Source: Variovorax sp. WDL1
GTDB taxonomy: Bacteria; Pseudomonadota; Gammaproteobacteria; Burkholderiales; Burkholderiaceae_C
DNA: 62,693 bases
Assembly: GCF_001541225.1 (NCBI RefSeq)
Contig: NZ_LMTS01000233.1
Location: 12,194-74,886 of the forward strand
Direction of reading: 5' to 3'
The notes under the pieces are model-generated. The model was not told the origin of the DNA. It was given only the letters and a program-made list of their open reading frames with translations, and ran no database searches. Both the position numbers and the translations under genes were made by a program. This document shows positions 36,082 to 45,146 of the stretch, piece by piece. Numbering within the stretch: position 1 is the stretch's first letter; the number at the start of each line of letters is the position of its first letter.

Positions 36082-36858
36082 ATGACCACCACCACCGACC
36101 TTCAACTCGAGCTGCGCGACGAGATCGCCATCATCCGCCTGACGCGCGCCGCCAAGCGCAACGCATTGTCAGATTCCCTCATCCTCGCCCTGCGCGACAC
36201 TTTCCAGAACCTGCCTTCCACCGTGCGCGCGGCGGTGATCGACGGCGACGGCCCGCACTTCTGCGCCGGCCTCGATCTTTCCGAGCTGAAGGAGCGCGAC
36301 GCCGGTCAGGGCATGCAGCACTCGCGCCTCTGGCACGCGGCCCTCGATGTCGTGCAAGGCGGCCCGGTGCCGGTGATTGCGGCGCTGCACGGCGCGGTGG
36401 TCGGCGGCGGACTCGAGCTCGCAAGCGCCTGCCACATCCGCGTGGCCGACACCACCACCTTCTATGCCCTGCCCGAAGGCTCGCGGGGCATCTTCGTCGG
36501 CGGCGGCGGCTCGGTGCGCATCCCCAAGCTGATCGGCACCGCACGCATGATGGACATGATGATGACCGGCCGCGTCTACGACGCCGAGTCCGGCGAGCGC
36601 GCCGGCTTCGCGCAGTACCTGGTGGCGGAAGGCAGCTCCTTCGAGAAGGCGCTGGAGCTCGCCCGCAAGGTGGCCGGCAACGCGCCGCTCACCAACTACG
36701 CGCTGATGCACGCGCTGCCGCGCATCAGCGAGCAGCCGGCGGACCACGGCTTCTTCACCGAGGCGCTGATCTCCGGCATCGTCCAGAGCGCGCCGGAGGC
36801 CAAGGAGCGCGTGCGCGCCTTCCTCGAAGGCCGCGCCGGCAAGGTGACGAAGTCATGA
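36082..36858 (+). CDS. Crotonase-family enoyl-CoA hydratase (hydroxycinnamoyl-CoA hydratase candidate)
   Basis: A 258-residue crotonase-fold protein. The oxyanion-hole segment is GPHFCAGLDLSEL, and both catalytic glutamates of hydratases are present: Glu112 in GGGLELASAC and Glu132 in LPEGSRG. It would add water to feruloyl- or coumaroyl-CoA. The ATG at 36082 follows GGGAG by seven bases; a GTG at 36064 is rejected. It overlaps the feruloyl-CoA synthase gene as ATGA. A hydratase/lyase (Ech) activity cannot be excluded from sequence. Confidence 0.85.
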   Translation: MTTTTDLQLELRDEIAIIRLTRAAKRNALSDSLILALRDTFQNLPSTVRAAVIDGDGPHFCAGLDLSELKERDAGQGMQHSRLWHAALDVVQGGPVPVIAALHGAVVGGGLELASACHIRVADTTTFYALPEGSRGIFVGGGGSVRIPKLIGTARMMDMMMTGRVYDAESGERAGFAQYLVAEGSSFEKALELARKVAGNAPLTNYALMHALPRISEQPADHGFFTEALISGIVQSAPEAKERVRAFLEGRAGKVTKS

Positions 36859-38723
36859 GCACGATGGTCCGCTACCGGCCGCTCGCCTTCGGCGTGACGC
36901 GCGCCGTGCTGCGCGAAGGCGCCCCCGGCATCCGCTACCTGCGGGCCGAGGCCGAGCTCGAGCCCTATGCCGAGCGCATGACTGATCGCCTGCGCCACTG
37001 GGCCGAGGCGGCGCCCGATCGCACCTTCATCGCCCGCCGCGAGCGCCTGCCCGGCGGCGGCACCGGCGACTGGATCCGTGTGAGCTACGCCGAGGCGCAC
37101 CGCAAGGCCCGCAGCATCGGCCAGGGCCTGCTCGCGCGCGGCCTGGGCCCCGAGCGCCCTGTCGCCATCCTCAGCGAGAACGGCATCGAGCACGCACTCA
37201 TGGCCCTGGGCTGCCTCTATGCCGGCGTCCCGTACTGCCCGGTTTCGCCGCCCTATTCGCTGGTGAGCCAGGACTTCGAGAAGCTGCGCCATGTGCTGGA
37301 CACGCTGACGCCCGGCCTGGTGTTCGCCGCCGATGCCCGGCGCTTCGAGCGCGCCATCACGGCCACCGTGCGGGCCGACATCGAGCTGGTGCTCGGCGAC
37401 GGCGAGGTCGAGGGCCGTTCCGTCACGAGCCTCGAGGAACTGGCTGCCACCCCGGCCACGCCGGCGATCGACGCCGCGATGCAGGCCACCGGGCCCGACA
37501 CCATTACCAAGTTCCTCTTCACTTCGGGCTCCACCAAGTTGCCCAAGGCGGTGGTCAACACGCACCGCATGTGGTGCGCCAACCAGCAGCAACTGCGCCA
37601 GTCGATCCCGGCGCTGGGCGAGGAGCCGCCGGTGCTGGTCGACTGGCTGCCCTGGAACCACACTTTCGGCGGCAACCACAACGTGGGCATCGTGCTGGAC
37701 AACGGCGGCACCCTCTACATCGACGACGGCAAGCCCACCCCCACGGGCATGGCGGAGACCCTGCGCAACCTGCGCGAGATCGCGCCCACCATCTACTTCA
37801 ACGTGCCGACCGGCTTCGAGGCCATCGCCCACGCCATGGAAAGCGATGCGGTGCTGCGCCGCAACCTCTTGTCGCGCGTGAAGATGTTCTTCTACTCGGG
37901 CGCCGCGCTGGCGCAGCCGGTGTGGGACAGCCTGCACCGCACCCAGGAGGCCGAGGTCGGCGAGCGCATCGTGATGGGCACCGGCCTGGGCATGACCGAA
38001 TCGGGGCCCTTCGCGCTCTACGTCACCGGCCCCGAGGTCAAGTCGGGCGACCTGGGCCTGCCGGCGCCTGGCATCGACATCAAGCTGATCGACACCGACG
38101 GCAAGACCGAGGTGCGCTATCGCGGCCCCAACATCACGCCGGGCTACTGGCGCGCACCCGAGGCCACGGCCGAGGCCTTCGACGAGGAGGGCTTCTTCTG
38201 CACCGGCGACGCGGTGAAGTGGATCGACGAGAGCAACATCCACCGCGGGCTGCGCTTCGATGGCCGCATTGCGGAAGACTTCAAACTCGCCACCGGCACC
38301 TTCGTCAGCGTGGGGCCGCTGCGCGCCAGGATCATTGCGGCCGGCGCGCCCTATGTGCAGGACGCGGTGCTGACCGGCATCAACCTCAAGGAGGTCGGCG
38401 CACTGATCTTCCCGACCCAGAAGATCCGGCAGCTTGCAGGCCTTGCCGCCGATGCAGGCATGCGCGAGGTCGTCGAGAGCGCGCCGGTACAGGCGCATTT
38501 CCAGCGCGTGCTCGACGAACTCGCCCGCACCGCCACCGGCAGCGCCAACCGCATCGCGCGGCTGCACCTGGAGCACGAGCCGCCTTCCATCGACAAGGGC
38601 GAGGTCACCGACAAGGGCTCCATCAACCAGCGCTCCGTACTCAAGCACCGCGCCGATACCGTGGAAGCCTTCCACGCCGGCAGCCTGCCTTTCACGCTCA
38701 AACCGCAAGGAGACAAGCCATGA
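36855..38723 (+). CDS. fcs: Feruloyl-CoA synthase (AMP-binding acyl-CoA ligase)
   Basis: A 622-residue adenylate-forming enzyme that activates ferulate and related hydroxycinnamates with CoA and ATP. The AMP-binding loop is FTSGSTKLPKAVVNT (222-236), and YRGPNITPGYW and FDEEGFFCTGDAVKW are the later motifs. It is longer than general acyl-CoA ligases, as expected for the feruloyl-CoA synthase group. It overlaps the crotonase and SDR genes by four bases each, so the three are translated as one unit. Confidence 0.9.
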   Translation: MSTMVRYRPLAFGVTRAVLREGAPGIRYLRAEAELEPYAERMTDRLRHWAEAAPDRTFIARRERLPGGGTGDWIRVSYAEAHRKARSIGQGLLARGLGPERPVAILSENGIEHALMALGCLYAGVPYCPVSPPYSLVSQDFEKLRHVLDTLTPGLVFAADARRFERAITATVRADIELVLGDGEVEGRSVTSLEELAATPATPAIDAAMQATGPDTITKFLFTSGSTKLPKAVVNTHRMWCANQQQLRQSIPALGEEPPVLVDWLPWNHTFGGNHNVGIVLDNGGTLYIDDGKPTPTGMAETLRNLREIAPTIYFNVPTGFEAIAHAMESDAVLRRNLLSRVKMFFYSGAALAQPVWDSLHRTQEAEVGERIVMGTGLGMTESGPFALYVTGPEVKSGDLGLPAPGIDIKLIDTDGKTEVRYRGPNITPGYWRAPEATAEAFDEEGFFCTGDAVKWIDESNIHRGLRFDGRIAEDFKLATGTFVSVGPLRARIIAAGAPYVQDAVLTGINLKEVGALIFPTQKIRQLAGLAADAGMREVVESAPVQAHFQRVLDELARTATGSANRIARLHLEHEPPSIDKGEVTDKGSINQRSVLKHRADTVEAFHAGSLPFTLKPQGDKP

Positions 38724-39484
38724 AGATCGAAGGACAAGCCGCGCTGGTCACCGGCGGCGCATCGGGCCTGGGCGAGGCGACCGCGCGCGAGCTCGCGCGC
38801 CTGGGGGCCAAGGTGGCCGTGCTGGACCTCAATGCCGCTCTTGCGGAGAAAGTGGCAGCCGAGATCGGCGGCATCGCCTGCCCCTGCGACATCACCGACA
38901 CCGACAGCGTGAACGCCGCGCTCGACAAAGCCGCCGCCGCGCACGGCCCGGCTCGCATCCTGATGAACGTGGCCGGCATCGGCAGCGCCAAGCGCATCGT
39001 CGGCAAGGACGGCAACCCCGCTCCGCTGGAAGACTTCGTGCGCGTCGTCAACGTCAACCTCGTCGGCGCCTACAACATCAGCCGCCTCTACGCGGCGCAG
39101 TGCGCGAAGCTCGACCCGCTGGATGGCGGAGAGCGCGGCGTGATGATGTTCACCGCCTCGGTCGCTGCCTTCGACGGCCAGGTCGGCCAGCAGGCCTACA
39201 GCGCCTCCAAGGGCGGGCTGGTCGGCATGACGCTGCCGATGGCGCGCGACCTCGCGCAGCATGGCATCCGCGTGTGCACCACCGCGCCCGGCCTGTTCGC
39301 AACGCCGCTGCTGAAGGAGCTGCCCGAGCCTGTGCAGCAATCGCTGGCTGCGTCGATCCCGTTCCCGCCGCGCCTGGGCAAGCCTTCGGAGTTCGCCGAG
39401 CTGGCCTGCCACATCGTCACCAACGGGCACCTCAACGGGGAGGTGATCCGGCTCGACGGGGCCTTGCGCATGGCGCCGCGCTGA
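38720..39484 (+). CDS. SDR-family 3-hydroxyacyl-CoA dehydrogenase
   Basis: A 254-residue short-chain dehydrogenase: cofactor loop [18 protein letters not shown], and catalytic Tyr and Lys in [10 protein letters not shown]. It resembles type 2 3-hydroxyacyl-CoA dehydrogenases, which use NAD. In this operon it would oxidise the 3-hydroxy-3-arylpropanoyl-CoA made by the hydratase. The start overlaps the feruloyl-CoA synthase stop and has AAGGAG upstream. Confidence 0.92.
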   Translation: MKIEGQAALVTGGASGLGEATARELARLGAKVAVLDLNAALAEKVAAEIGGIACPCDITDTDSVNAALDKAAAAHGPARILMNVAGIGSAKRIVGKDGNPAPLEDFVRVVNVNLVGAYNISRLYAAQCAKLDPLDGGERGVMMFTASVAAFDGQVGQQAYSASKGGLVGMTLPMARDLAQHGIRVCTTAPGLFATPLLKELPEPVQQSLAASIPFPPRLGKPSEFAELACHIVTNGHLNGEVIRLDGALRMAPR

Positions 39485-39533
39485 ATACCGGACATCCGAA
39501 CCTGCGACCCGAATTCACCAAGGAGACATCGCC

Positions 39534-40523
39534 ATGCAACACCGTCGCCATTTCCTGCACGCCCTGGGCAGCGCCGCCGTCCTGGGCGGGCTGTCGCCCC
39601 TCTCGGCACTGGCCCAGGCGCTGGACCAGGTCAAGATCATGTACGGGTTCCCGCCCGGCAGCGCCGGCGACAGCGTGGCGCGCCGCGTGGCCGAGAAGCT
39701 GGGCGGCACGCCCTACAGCAAGAACCCCGGCTTCGTGGAGAACAAGCCCGGCGCGGGCGGCCGCATCGCCGTGGAGACGCTGAAGAACTCGCCGGCCGAT
39801 GGCTCGGTCCTCACGCTGGCCCCGGTCTCCGCGCTGGCGGTCTATCCCTACATCTATCCCAAGCTCGCCTACAAGCCCGAGGACGTCACCCAGGTGTCGA
39901 TCGGCGCCATCATGTTCCATGGCCTGGCGGTCGGGCCGGCCGTGCCGGCCGAGGTGAAGACGCTGAAGGACTTCCTCGCCTGGGCCAAGGCCAACCCGGC
40001 GCAGGCAAGCTACGGCTCGCCCGGCGCGGGCTCGATGCCGCACCTGCTGGGCGCGCTGCTCGGCCTGCGCGCGGGCGTGGAACTCAAGCACGTGCCCTAC
40101 CGCGGCACCGTCCCCAGCATCACCGACCTGGTCGGCGGCCAGATCGCCGCCGCCATGAACCCCAGCGGCGACTACCTGCAGTACATGAAGGCCGGCCGCG
40201 TGCGCGTGCTGGCCACCTCCGGCCGCAAGCGCTCGCCCTACCTGCCCGATGTGCCCACCTTCACCGAACTGGGCTACCCGGACGTGACCTCCGAAGAGTG
40301 GTTCGGCTTCTACGCCCCCGCGAAGACGCCGCCCGCCACCATCGCCGCCGCCAACGCCGCGATCACCGCGGCGCTGAAGGACAAGTCGGTGATCGACGCC
40401 CTGGCCCTCGTCGGCCTGGTGGCGAACGGCAGCACGCCGCAGGAGATGGCGGCCGACCAGAAGGCGGAGTACGAGCGCTGGGGGCCGCTGGTCAAGCAGA
40501 TCGGCTTCACGGCGGAGTCGTGA
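39534..40523 (+). CDS. Bug-family (TctC-like) periplasmic substrate-binding protein
   Basis: A 329-residue exported solute-binding protein with signal peptide MQHRRHFLHALGSAAVLGG...LSALA. IMYGFPPGSAGDSVARRVA and NKPGAGGRIAVETL are the Bug signatures. Such proteins hand substrates to tripartite tricarboxylate transporters or act alone as sensors; no membrane partner genes are present here. The context suggests an aromatic acid as ligand. Its stop overlaps the esterase start as GTGA. Confidence 0.9.
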   Translation: MQHRRHFLHALGSAAVLGGLSPLSALAQALDQVKIMYGFPPGSAGDSVARRVAEKLGGTPYSKNPGFVENKPGAGGRIAVETLKNSPADGSVLTLAPVSALAVYPYIYPKLAYKPEDVTQVSIGAIMFHGLAVGPAVPAEVKTLKDFLAWAKANPAQASYGSPGAGSMPHLLGALLGLRAGVELKHVPYRGTVPSITDLVGGQIAAAMNPSGDYLQYMKAGRVRVLATSGRKRSPYLPDVPTFTELGYPDVTSEEWFGFYAPAKTPPATIAAANAAITAALKDKSVIDALALVGLVANGSTPQEMAADQKAEYERWGPLVKQIGFTAES

Positions 40524-42241
40524 GGAGCGCCCGGCTGCCCCGAGGCGGGCGGCGCCTCGGCCTGCTGAGCCTGGCCTCGGCGCTTGCGGCCTGCACTGCC
40601 TCGGGCCCTGGCGCGCCGATGCCGCAGCTCTCGGCGGCACAGCCCGGTCCACTGCTGTCGTGCACCGACCTCGCAGCCAAGGCCGCGCGGCCCGGCACGG
40701 CCTACACCAGCGCGGTGGAAGTCGCCGCCGGTCCCGTCACCCTTGGCAGTGCCCGCATTCCCGCCCCCGCGCATTGCCTGGTGCAGGGCCGCATGAACGA
40801 GCGCGTGAGCGCGGTGGACGGCCAGCGCTATGCCATCGGCTTCGAGATGCGCCTGCCGCACGCCTGGAACGGCCGCTTCTTCTACCAAGCCAATGGCGGG
40901 CTCGACGGCGTGGTGGTGCCGGCCCTCGGCGGCATCGGCGGCGGCGGGCCCGCGAGCACCGCCTTGCAGATGGGCTTTGCCGTCATCAGCGCGGACGCGG
41001 GCCATGCGGGCTCGATGGGCCCGCGCTTCGGCCTTGATCCACAGGCGCGGCAGGACTACGGCTACAACGCCGTCGCCCAGCTCACGCCCATGGCCAAGCA
41101 CCTGATCGCGCAGGCCTACGGCCGCGGCCCGGACCGCTCCTATATCGGCGGCTGCTCCAACGGCGGCCGGCATGCGATGGTGGCGGCCGCCCGTTCGGCG
41201 GCGCAGTACGACGGCATCCTCGCCGGCAATCCCGGCTTCCAGCTGCCGAGGGCGGCGGTCGCGCAGCTCTACGGGGCGCAGCAGTACGCCAAGGCCGCGA
41301 CCGCCACCACGCCAACCGGCCAGCCCGATCTGCAGAGCGCCTTCACACCTGCGGAGCTGCAGCTCGTGGCCCGCCGCCTGGTCGCGCGCTGCGATGCGCT
41401 CGACGGGCTGGCCGACGGCATCGTCTCCGACGTGAAGGCCTGCCAGGCGCGCTTCAGGCTCAACGCCGACGTGCCCACCTGCAGCGGCGCGCGCGACGGC
41501 AGCTGCCTGGCACCGGCGCAGAAGACGGCACTTGCCAGTGTCTTCGCCGGTGCGCGCAACAGCGCCGGCCGCGCCATCTACAGCAGCTTCCCCTTCGACA
41601 CCGGCATCGCGGGCGCCAACTGGCGCGAATGGAAATTCGCCAGCCCGGCGACGCGCGACGCCGGCGCCGTGGCTTTCATCTTCGCAACGCCGCCGCTGGC
41701 CGAGCGGCCGGGCGGCCTGCCCTTCGCGCTGGGCTTCGACATGGACCGCGATGCGCCGCTGATCGAGGCCACGTCCGGCATCTACCGCGAGTCGGCCATG
41801 GCCTTCATGGCACCGCCGCAGGCCGCGAAGCTCGACACGCTGCGCGCACGCGGCGCCAAGATGATCGTCTACCACGGCACCAGCGATCCGGTCTTCTCCT
41901 CCGACGACACTGCCGCCTGGTACGAGCAACTGCAGGCGAACCACGGCGGCGACGCTTCATCCTTCGCGCGCTACTTCCCGGTCCCCGGCATGAACCATTG
42001 CGCAGGCGGCCCAGCCACGGACCAGTTCGACATGCTGAGCACGCTGGTGGACTGGGTCGAGCAGGGCCGGGCGCCGCAGTTCGTCACCGCCAGCGCGCGC
42101 GGCCCGGGCGCCGCGGTGCCCAACCCAGAGATACCGGCCGACTGGTCGCCCCGGCGCACGCGTCCGCTGTGCCCCTATCCGCGCGTCGCGGTCTACACCG
42201 GCGGCGACCCCGAGATCGCTTCCAGCTTCGCCTGCCGATGA
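40520..42241 (+). CDS. Tannase/feruloyl esterase-family lipoprotein
   Basis: A 573-residue alpha/beta hydrolase of the tannase/feruloyl esterase family, which frees hydroxycinnamates or gallate from plant esters. The nucleophile is Ser213 in GGCSNGGRH; the Asp is in YHGTSDPVFSS and the His in GMNHCAGG, with the Cys-Ser and His-Cys pairs that form the family's active-site disulfide. The N-terminus has a lipobox LAAC (Cys25), so the enzyme is probably membrane-anchored outside the cytosol. The start is GTG. Confidence 0.88.
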   Translation: MRSARLPRGGRRLGLLSLASALAACTASGPGAPMPQLSAAQPGPLLSCTDLAAKAARPGTAYTSAVEVAAGPVTLGSARIPAPAHCLVQGRMNERVSAVDGQRYAIGFEMRLPHAWNGRFFYQANGGLDGVVVPALGGIGGGGPASTALQMGFAVISADAGHAGSMGPRFGLDPQARQDYGYNAVAQLTPMAKHLIAQAYGRGPDRSYIGGCSNGGRHAMVAAARSAAQYDGILAGNPGFQLPRAAVAQLYGAQQYAKAATATTPTGQPDLQSAFTPAELQLVARRLVARCDALDGLADGIVSDVKACQARFRLNADVPTCSGARDGSCLAPAQKTALASVFAGARNSAGRAIYSSFPFDTGIAGANWREWKFASPATRDAGAVAFIFATPPLAERPGGLPFALGFDMDRDAPLIEATSGIYRESAMAFMAPPQAAKLDTLRARGAKMIVYHGTSDPVFSSDDTAAWYEQLQANHGGDASSFARYFPVPGMNHCAGGPATDQFDMLSTLVDWVEQGRAPQFVTASARGPGAAVPNPEIPADWSPRRTRPLCPYPRVAVYTGGDPEIASSFACR

Positions 42242-43965
42242 ACTACCAGCCCCATCCCGACGATCAGCGCTTCCTGCTCGACGCTGTGCTCGGCGCCACC
42301 CCGCGCCTGCGCGCGCTCGGGCCTTTCGCGGAGTTCGACGACGCGCTCCAGGCGCAGGTGCTCGACGAAGCCGGCAAGTTCGTGGCCGAGGTGGTCGCGC
42401 CGCTGAACCGGATCGGCGACGAAACGGGCTGCCGCCTGGCCAACGGGGAGGTGCTGACGCCTCCCGGCTTCCGCGAGGCCTACCAGGGCCTCGTCGACGG
42501 CGGCTGGCTCGCGCTGTCCGCCGCACCCGAGGACGGCGGACAAGGCCTGCCGGCCGTGCTCGAGGCCATCCTCTTCGAATGGCTGAGCGCGGCCAACCAC
42601 GGCCTCACGATGGCGCCCGGCCTGCTGCATGGCGCCTACGAATGCCTCCGGCACCACGGCAGCGCCGAGCTTCAGCAGGCCTATCTACCGAAGATCGCCA
42701 GCGGCGAATGGCTGGCCACCATGTGCCTGACCGAAGCCCATGCCGGCAGCGACCTGGGCCAGGTGCGCACGCGCGCACTACCGCAGTCCGACGGCAGCCT
42801 GCGGGTGAGCGGCAGCAAGATCTTCATCTCCGGGGGCGAACACGACCTGACGCCGAACATCGTGCACCTGGTGCTGTGCCGGCTGCCCGGTGCGCCGGCA
42901 GGACCCAAGGGCCTCTCGCTGGCCCTGGTGCCCAAGCTGCTGCCGGATGGCATCCGCAACCCGGTGCACTGCGAGCGCATCGAGGAGAAGATGGGCCTGC
43001 ACGGCAGCCCCACCTGCGCGATGCGATTCGACGAAGCTACCGGCTGGCTGGTCGGCGAGCCGAACCGCGGCCTGGCCGCGATGTTCGTGATGATGAATGC
43101 GGCGCGCCTGCATGTGGCGCTTCAGGGCATCGGCCTGCTCGACGCCGCATGGCAGAAGGCCGACGCCTACGGCCGCGAGCGGCGCCAGATGCGCGCCCCC
43201 GGCCCGGCGCCGGCCAGCCGCGGCACCGAGGCCGCCGACCTGATCGTCGAGCATCCGGCCGTGCGCCGCATCCTCGAGACGCAGCGCGCCTGGATCGACG
43301 GCGCGCGCCTGCTGGCCTACCGCAGCGCGCTGCAACTGGACATCGCGCGCCACGATGCCGACCCCGCGCGCCGCGAGCGCGCCGAGCGCTGGTGCGCGCT
43401 GATCACGCCGGTATTGAAGGCGGCCTGCACGCAGCAGGCTTTCGAGGGCGCGAGCGCCTGCCTCCAGGTATTCGGCGGCCACGGCTATGTGCGCGAGTGG
43501 GGCATCGAGCAGGTGCTGCGCGACGCCCGCGTGACCATGATCTACGAGGGCACCAACGAGATCCAGGCCATCGACCTGGTCGTGCGCAAGCTTGTGCCCG
43601 ACGGCGGCGCTGGCATGGCGAGCCTGCTGATCGAGCTGCGCGACGAGCTCGATGCCGCGCGCGAGTTCGACGCCGAGGTGCAGCGCCGCTTTGCGCAGCT
43701 GCGTTACCTCGGCACCACGATCGCCCTGGCGGCGCAGCGCGACCCGGCCCTGCCCCACGAGGTGGCCGACGATTACTTGCGGGTGGTGGCGCTGTCCCTG
43801 CTGGCCTGGGCCTGGGCGCGCATCGCGCATGCCGCGCCGGAGACATCGCGCTGGACGGCGCCGGCGGCCGCTTTCCGCCGATACGTGCTGCCGGAATTCG
43901 ATATGCGGCTCGGCATGGTCAAGCGCGCCTGCGAGGCCGTCATGTCGCCGGACGCCGCGGCATAG
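42238..43965 (+). CDS. Acyl-CoA dehydrogenase (long, DmdC-like)
   Basis: A 575-residue flavoprotein, longer than the usual 380 residues because of a C-terminal extension as in the DmdC group. MCLTEAHAGSDLGQVRT, VFGGHGYVREWGIEQ and the catalytic Glu in MIYEGTNEIQAIDL are conserved. In this operon it could oxidise arylpropanoyl-CoA (for example dihydroferuloyl-CoA) to the hydroxycinnamoyl-CoA. It overlaps the esterase stop as ATGA and is the last enzyme gene before the regulator. Confidence 0.88.
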   Translation: MNYQPHPDDQRFLLDAVLGATPRLRALGPFAEFDDALQAQVLDEAGKFVAEVVAPLNRIGDETGCRLANGEVLTPPGFREAYQGLVDGGWLALSAAPEDGGQGLPAVLEAILFEWLSAANHGLTMAPGLLHGAYECLRHHGSAELQQAYLPKIASGEWLATMCLTEAHAGSDLGQVRTRALPQSDGSLRVSGSKIFISGGEHDLTPNIVHLVLCRLPGAPAGPKGLSLALVPKLLPDGIRNPVHCERIEEKMGLHGSPTCAMRFDEATGWLVGEPNRGLAAMFVMMNAARLHVALQGIGLLDAAWQKADAYGRERRQMRAPGPAPASRGTEAADLIVEHPAVRRILETQRAWIDGARLLAYRSALQLDIARHDADPARRERAERWCALITPVLKAACTQQAFEGASACLQVFGGHGYVREWGIEQVLRDARVTMIYEGTNEIQAIDLVVRKLVPDGGAGMASLLIELRDELDAAREFDAEVQRRFAQLRYLGTTIALAAQRDPALPHEVADDYLRVVALSLLAWAWARIAHAAPETSRWTAPAAAFRRYVLPEFDMRLGMVKRACEAVMSPDAAA

Positions 43966-43980
43966 GGGGCTCGCCCCCTA
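43963..43980 (+). terminator. Perfect GC hairpin at the end of the operon (no T-tract)
   Basis: TAGGGGG (43963-43969), CTCG, CCCCCTA (43974-43980); the first arm includes the stop codon of the acyl-CoA dehydrogenase. It is strong enough to pause transcription or protect the 3' end, but no T-run follows, so it is not a standard intrinsic terminator. Confidence 0.4.
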
Positions 43981-44013
43981 CGTCTGCTGCGCAAAGGCAG
44001 TTACCCTCGACCC

Positions 44014-44499
44014 ATGCCTGCCCCGCGCAAGAAAGCCGCCATCCCCGCCGTCTCCGCCCAGCCGTCGCGGCCGGATCGGCTCGACACCCGAGTACTCGAA
44101 GCCCTGGTCGGCTACAACGCACGGCGCGCCTGGCTGACGGTGAGCACGGTCTTCGCCGAGCGCATGGCGGTCTACGGGCTGAAGCAAGTGGATTTCTCGG
44201 TGCTCTCGCTGCTCGCGCACAACCCCGGCGCCACCTCGCGGCAGCTCTGCGCCACCCTGGACATCCTGCCGCCCAACCTGGTGAGCCTGATTTCCGCCAT
44301 GGACAGCCGCGGCCTCATCGAACGCCGCCCCCACCCCTACGATGGCCGCGCCATCGGCCTGTACCTGACCCCGGCCGGCGAGTCCCTGGTGCGCGACGCT
44401 GAGCGCACGGTGGTCGAGCTGGAAGCGGACGCCAGCGCCAAGCTCACGGCGCGCGAGCGCGAGATGCTGATACGGCTGCTGCAGAAGATCTATCACTGA
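44014..44499 (+). CDS. MarR-family transcriptional regulator
   Basis: A 161-residue winged-helix repressor. The DNA-binding core is ATSRQLCATLDILPPNLVSL with the wing at RRPHPYDGRAIGLYLT. MarR proteins such as CouR and FerR respond to hydroxycinnamoyl-CoA and repress hydroxycinnamate genes. Its place 48 bp after the operon suggests the same role, through the inverted repeat at 36038-36052. It may be transcribed with the operon or from its own promoter. Confidence 0.88.
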   Translation: MPAPRKKAAIPAVSAQPSRPDRLDTRVLEALVGYNARRAWLTVSTVFAERMAVYGLKQVDFSVLSLLAHNPGATSRQLCATLDILPPNLVSLISAMDSRGLIERRPHPYDGRAIGLYLTPAGESLVRDAERTVVELEADASAKLTAREREMLIRLLQKIYH

Positions 44500-44529
44500 A
44501 GGGGTGCCCCGCCGCGGGCCGCCGGAGCG

Positions 44530-44898
44530 TCAGAAGCGCTCCGTCAGCATCAGCACCTGGTGCGCCGCGCCGGCCACCAAGGCCGGGTTCGGGTAATAGA
44601 GCTCTCCGTCGATCTCGCTGCGGGAAAAAGCCTTGCGCGCCTCGACGTAACGCGTGCGCGCGGCCTCGAACACCTGCCGCCGCCACGAGGGCTGCACCGC
44701 CTCCAGCCGAGCCCAGTGCTCGGGGCCGAGCGTCGGGCACAGCGGCACGGGCGCAGCGCGTTCGCGCAGCAGCAGCTCGCGCGCCTCGTGGGTGATCGGG
44801 TCGAACACCAGCGCCTTCTCGCGCCGGCGGGCCAGCAGGTTGGAAAGAAGGGTTGCCAGGAAAAGGCTCGCCAGGGCGAGCGAGATCGCAAAATCCAT
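44530..44898 (-). CDS. Hypothetical protein with N-terminal membrane helix
   Basis: A 122-residue protein with one N-terminal hydrophobic segment (FAISLALASLFLATLLSNLLA) followed by a basic RRREK and a soluble, charged domain. No family is recognised. Codon use looks like that of its neighbours. It is convergent with the MarR gene and lies 29 bp after another small hypothetical gene on the same strand. Confidence 0.6.
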   Translation of the reverse strand: MDFAISLALASLFLATLLSNLLARRREKALVFDPITHEARELLLRERAAPVPLCPTLGPEHWARLEAVQPSWRRQVFEAARTRYVEARKAFSRSEIDGELYYPNPALVAGAAHQVLMLTERF

Positions 44899-44927
44899 CA
44901 GCGGTCAGGAAAAGCCGTACGGCTGCA

Positions 44928-45146
44928 TCACCAGAACTTCCACCAGGGCGCCGAGGCGGAAGAACGTGCCGGAGGCAGCGGCTGCAGCCCGGAATCGCGA
45001 ATGCGTCGGCGCTGCTCGGCCTCCAGGGCCTGCGCCATGCGGTGCGCCAGCTGGTCTCCCTGCATGGCGCGGATGCGCCATTCGGCAGCCAGGCTCTGCA
45101 GCTCGGAATCCTCGAGCTTGGCGGGCGTCGTCATCGATTCGGACAT
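44928..45146 (-). CDS. Small hypothetical protein (72 residues)
   Basis: The ATG at 45146 opens a frame of 72 residues starting MSESMTTPAKLEDSELQSLA, with a helical, charged middle (RIRAMQGDQLAHRMAQALEA) and an odd tail ending APWWKFW. No family is recognised. It probably forms a two-gene unit with the membrane protein that follows. A different frame on the same strand also runs across this region; this one is preferred for its compact amphipathic composition. Confidence 0.5.
   Translation of the reverse strand: MSESMTTPAKLEDSELQSLAAEWRIRAMQGDQLAHRMAQALEAEQRRRIRDSGLQPLPPARSSASAPWWKFW

Noticed and set aside
36696..38708. A 670-codon open frame antisense to feruloyl-CoA synthase
   Set aside because: High GC makes stop codons rare; the opposite strand encodes a recognisable enzyme, and this frame has no family features. 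Similar long antisense frames at 25408-27222, 27346-28920 and 33130-34926 were rejected for the same reason.
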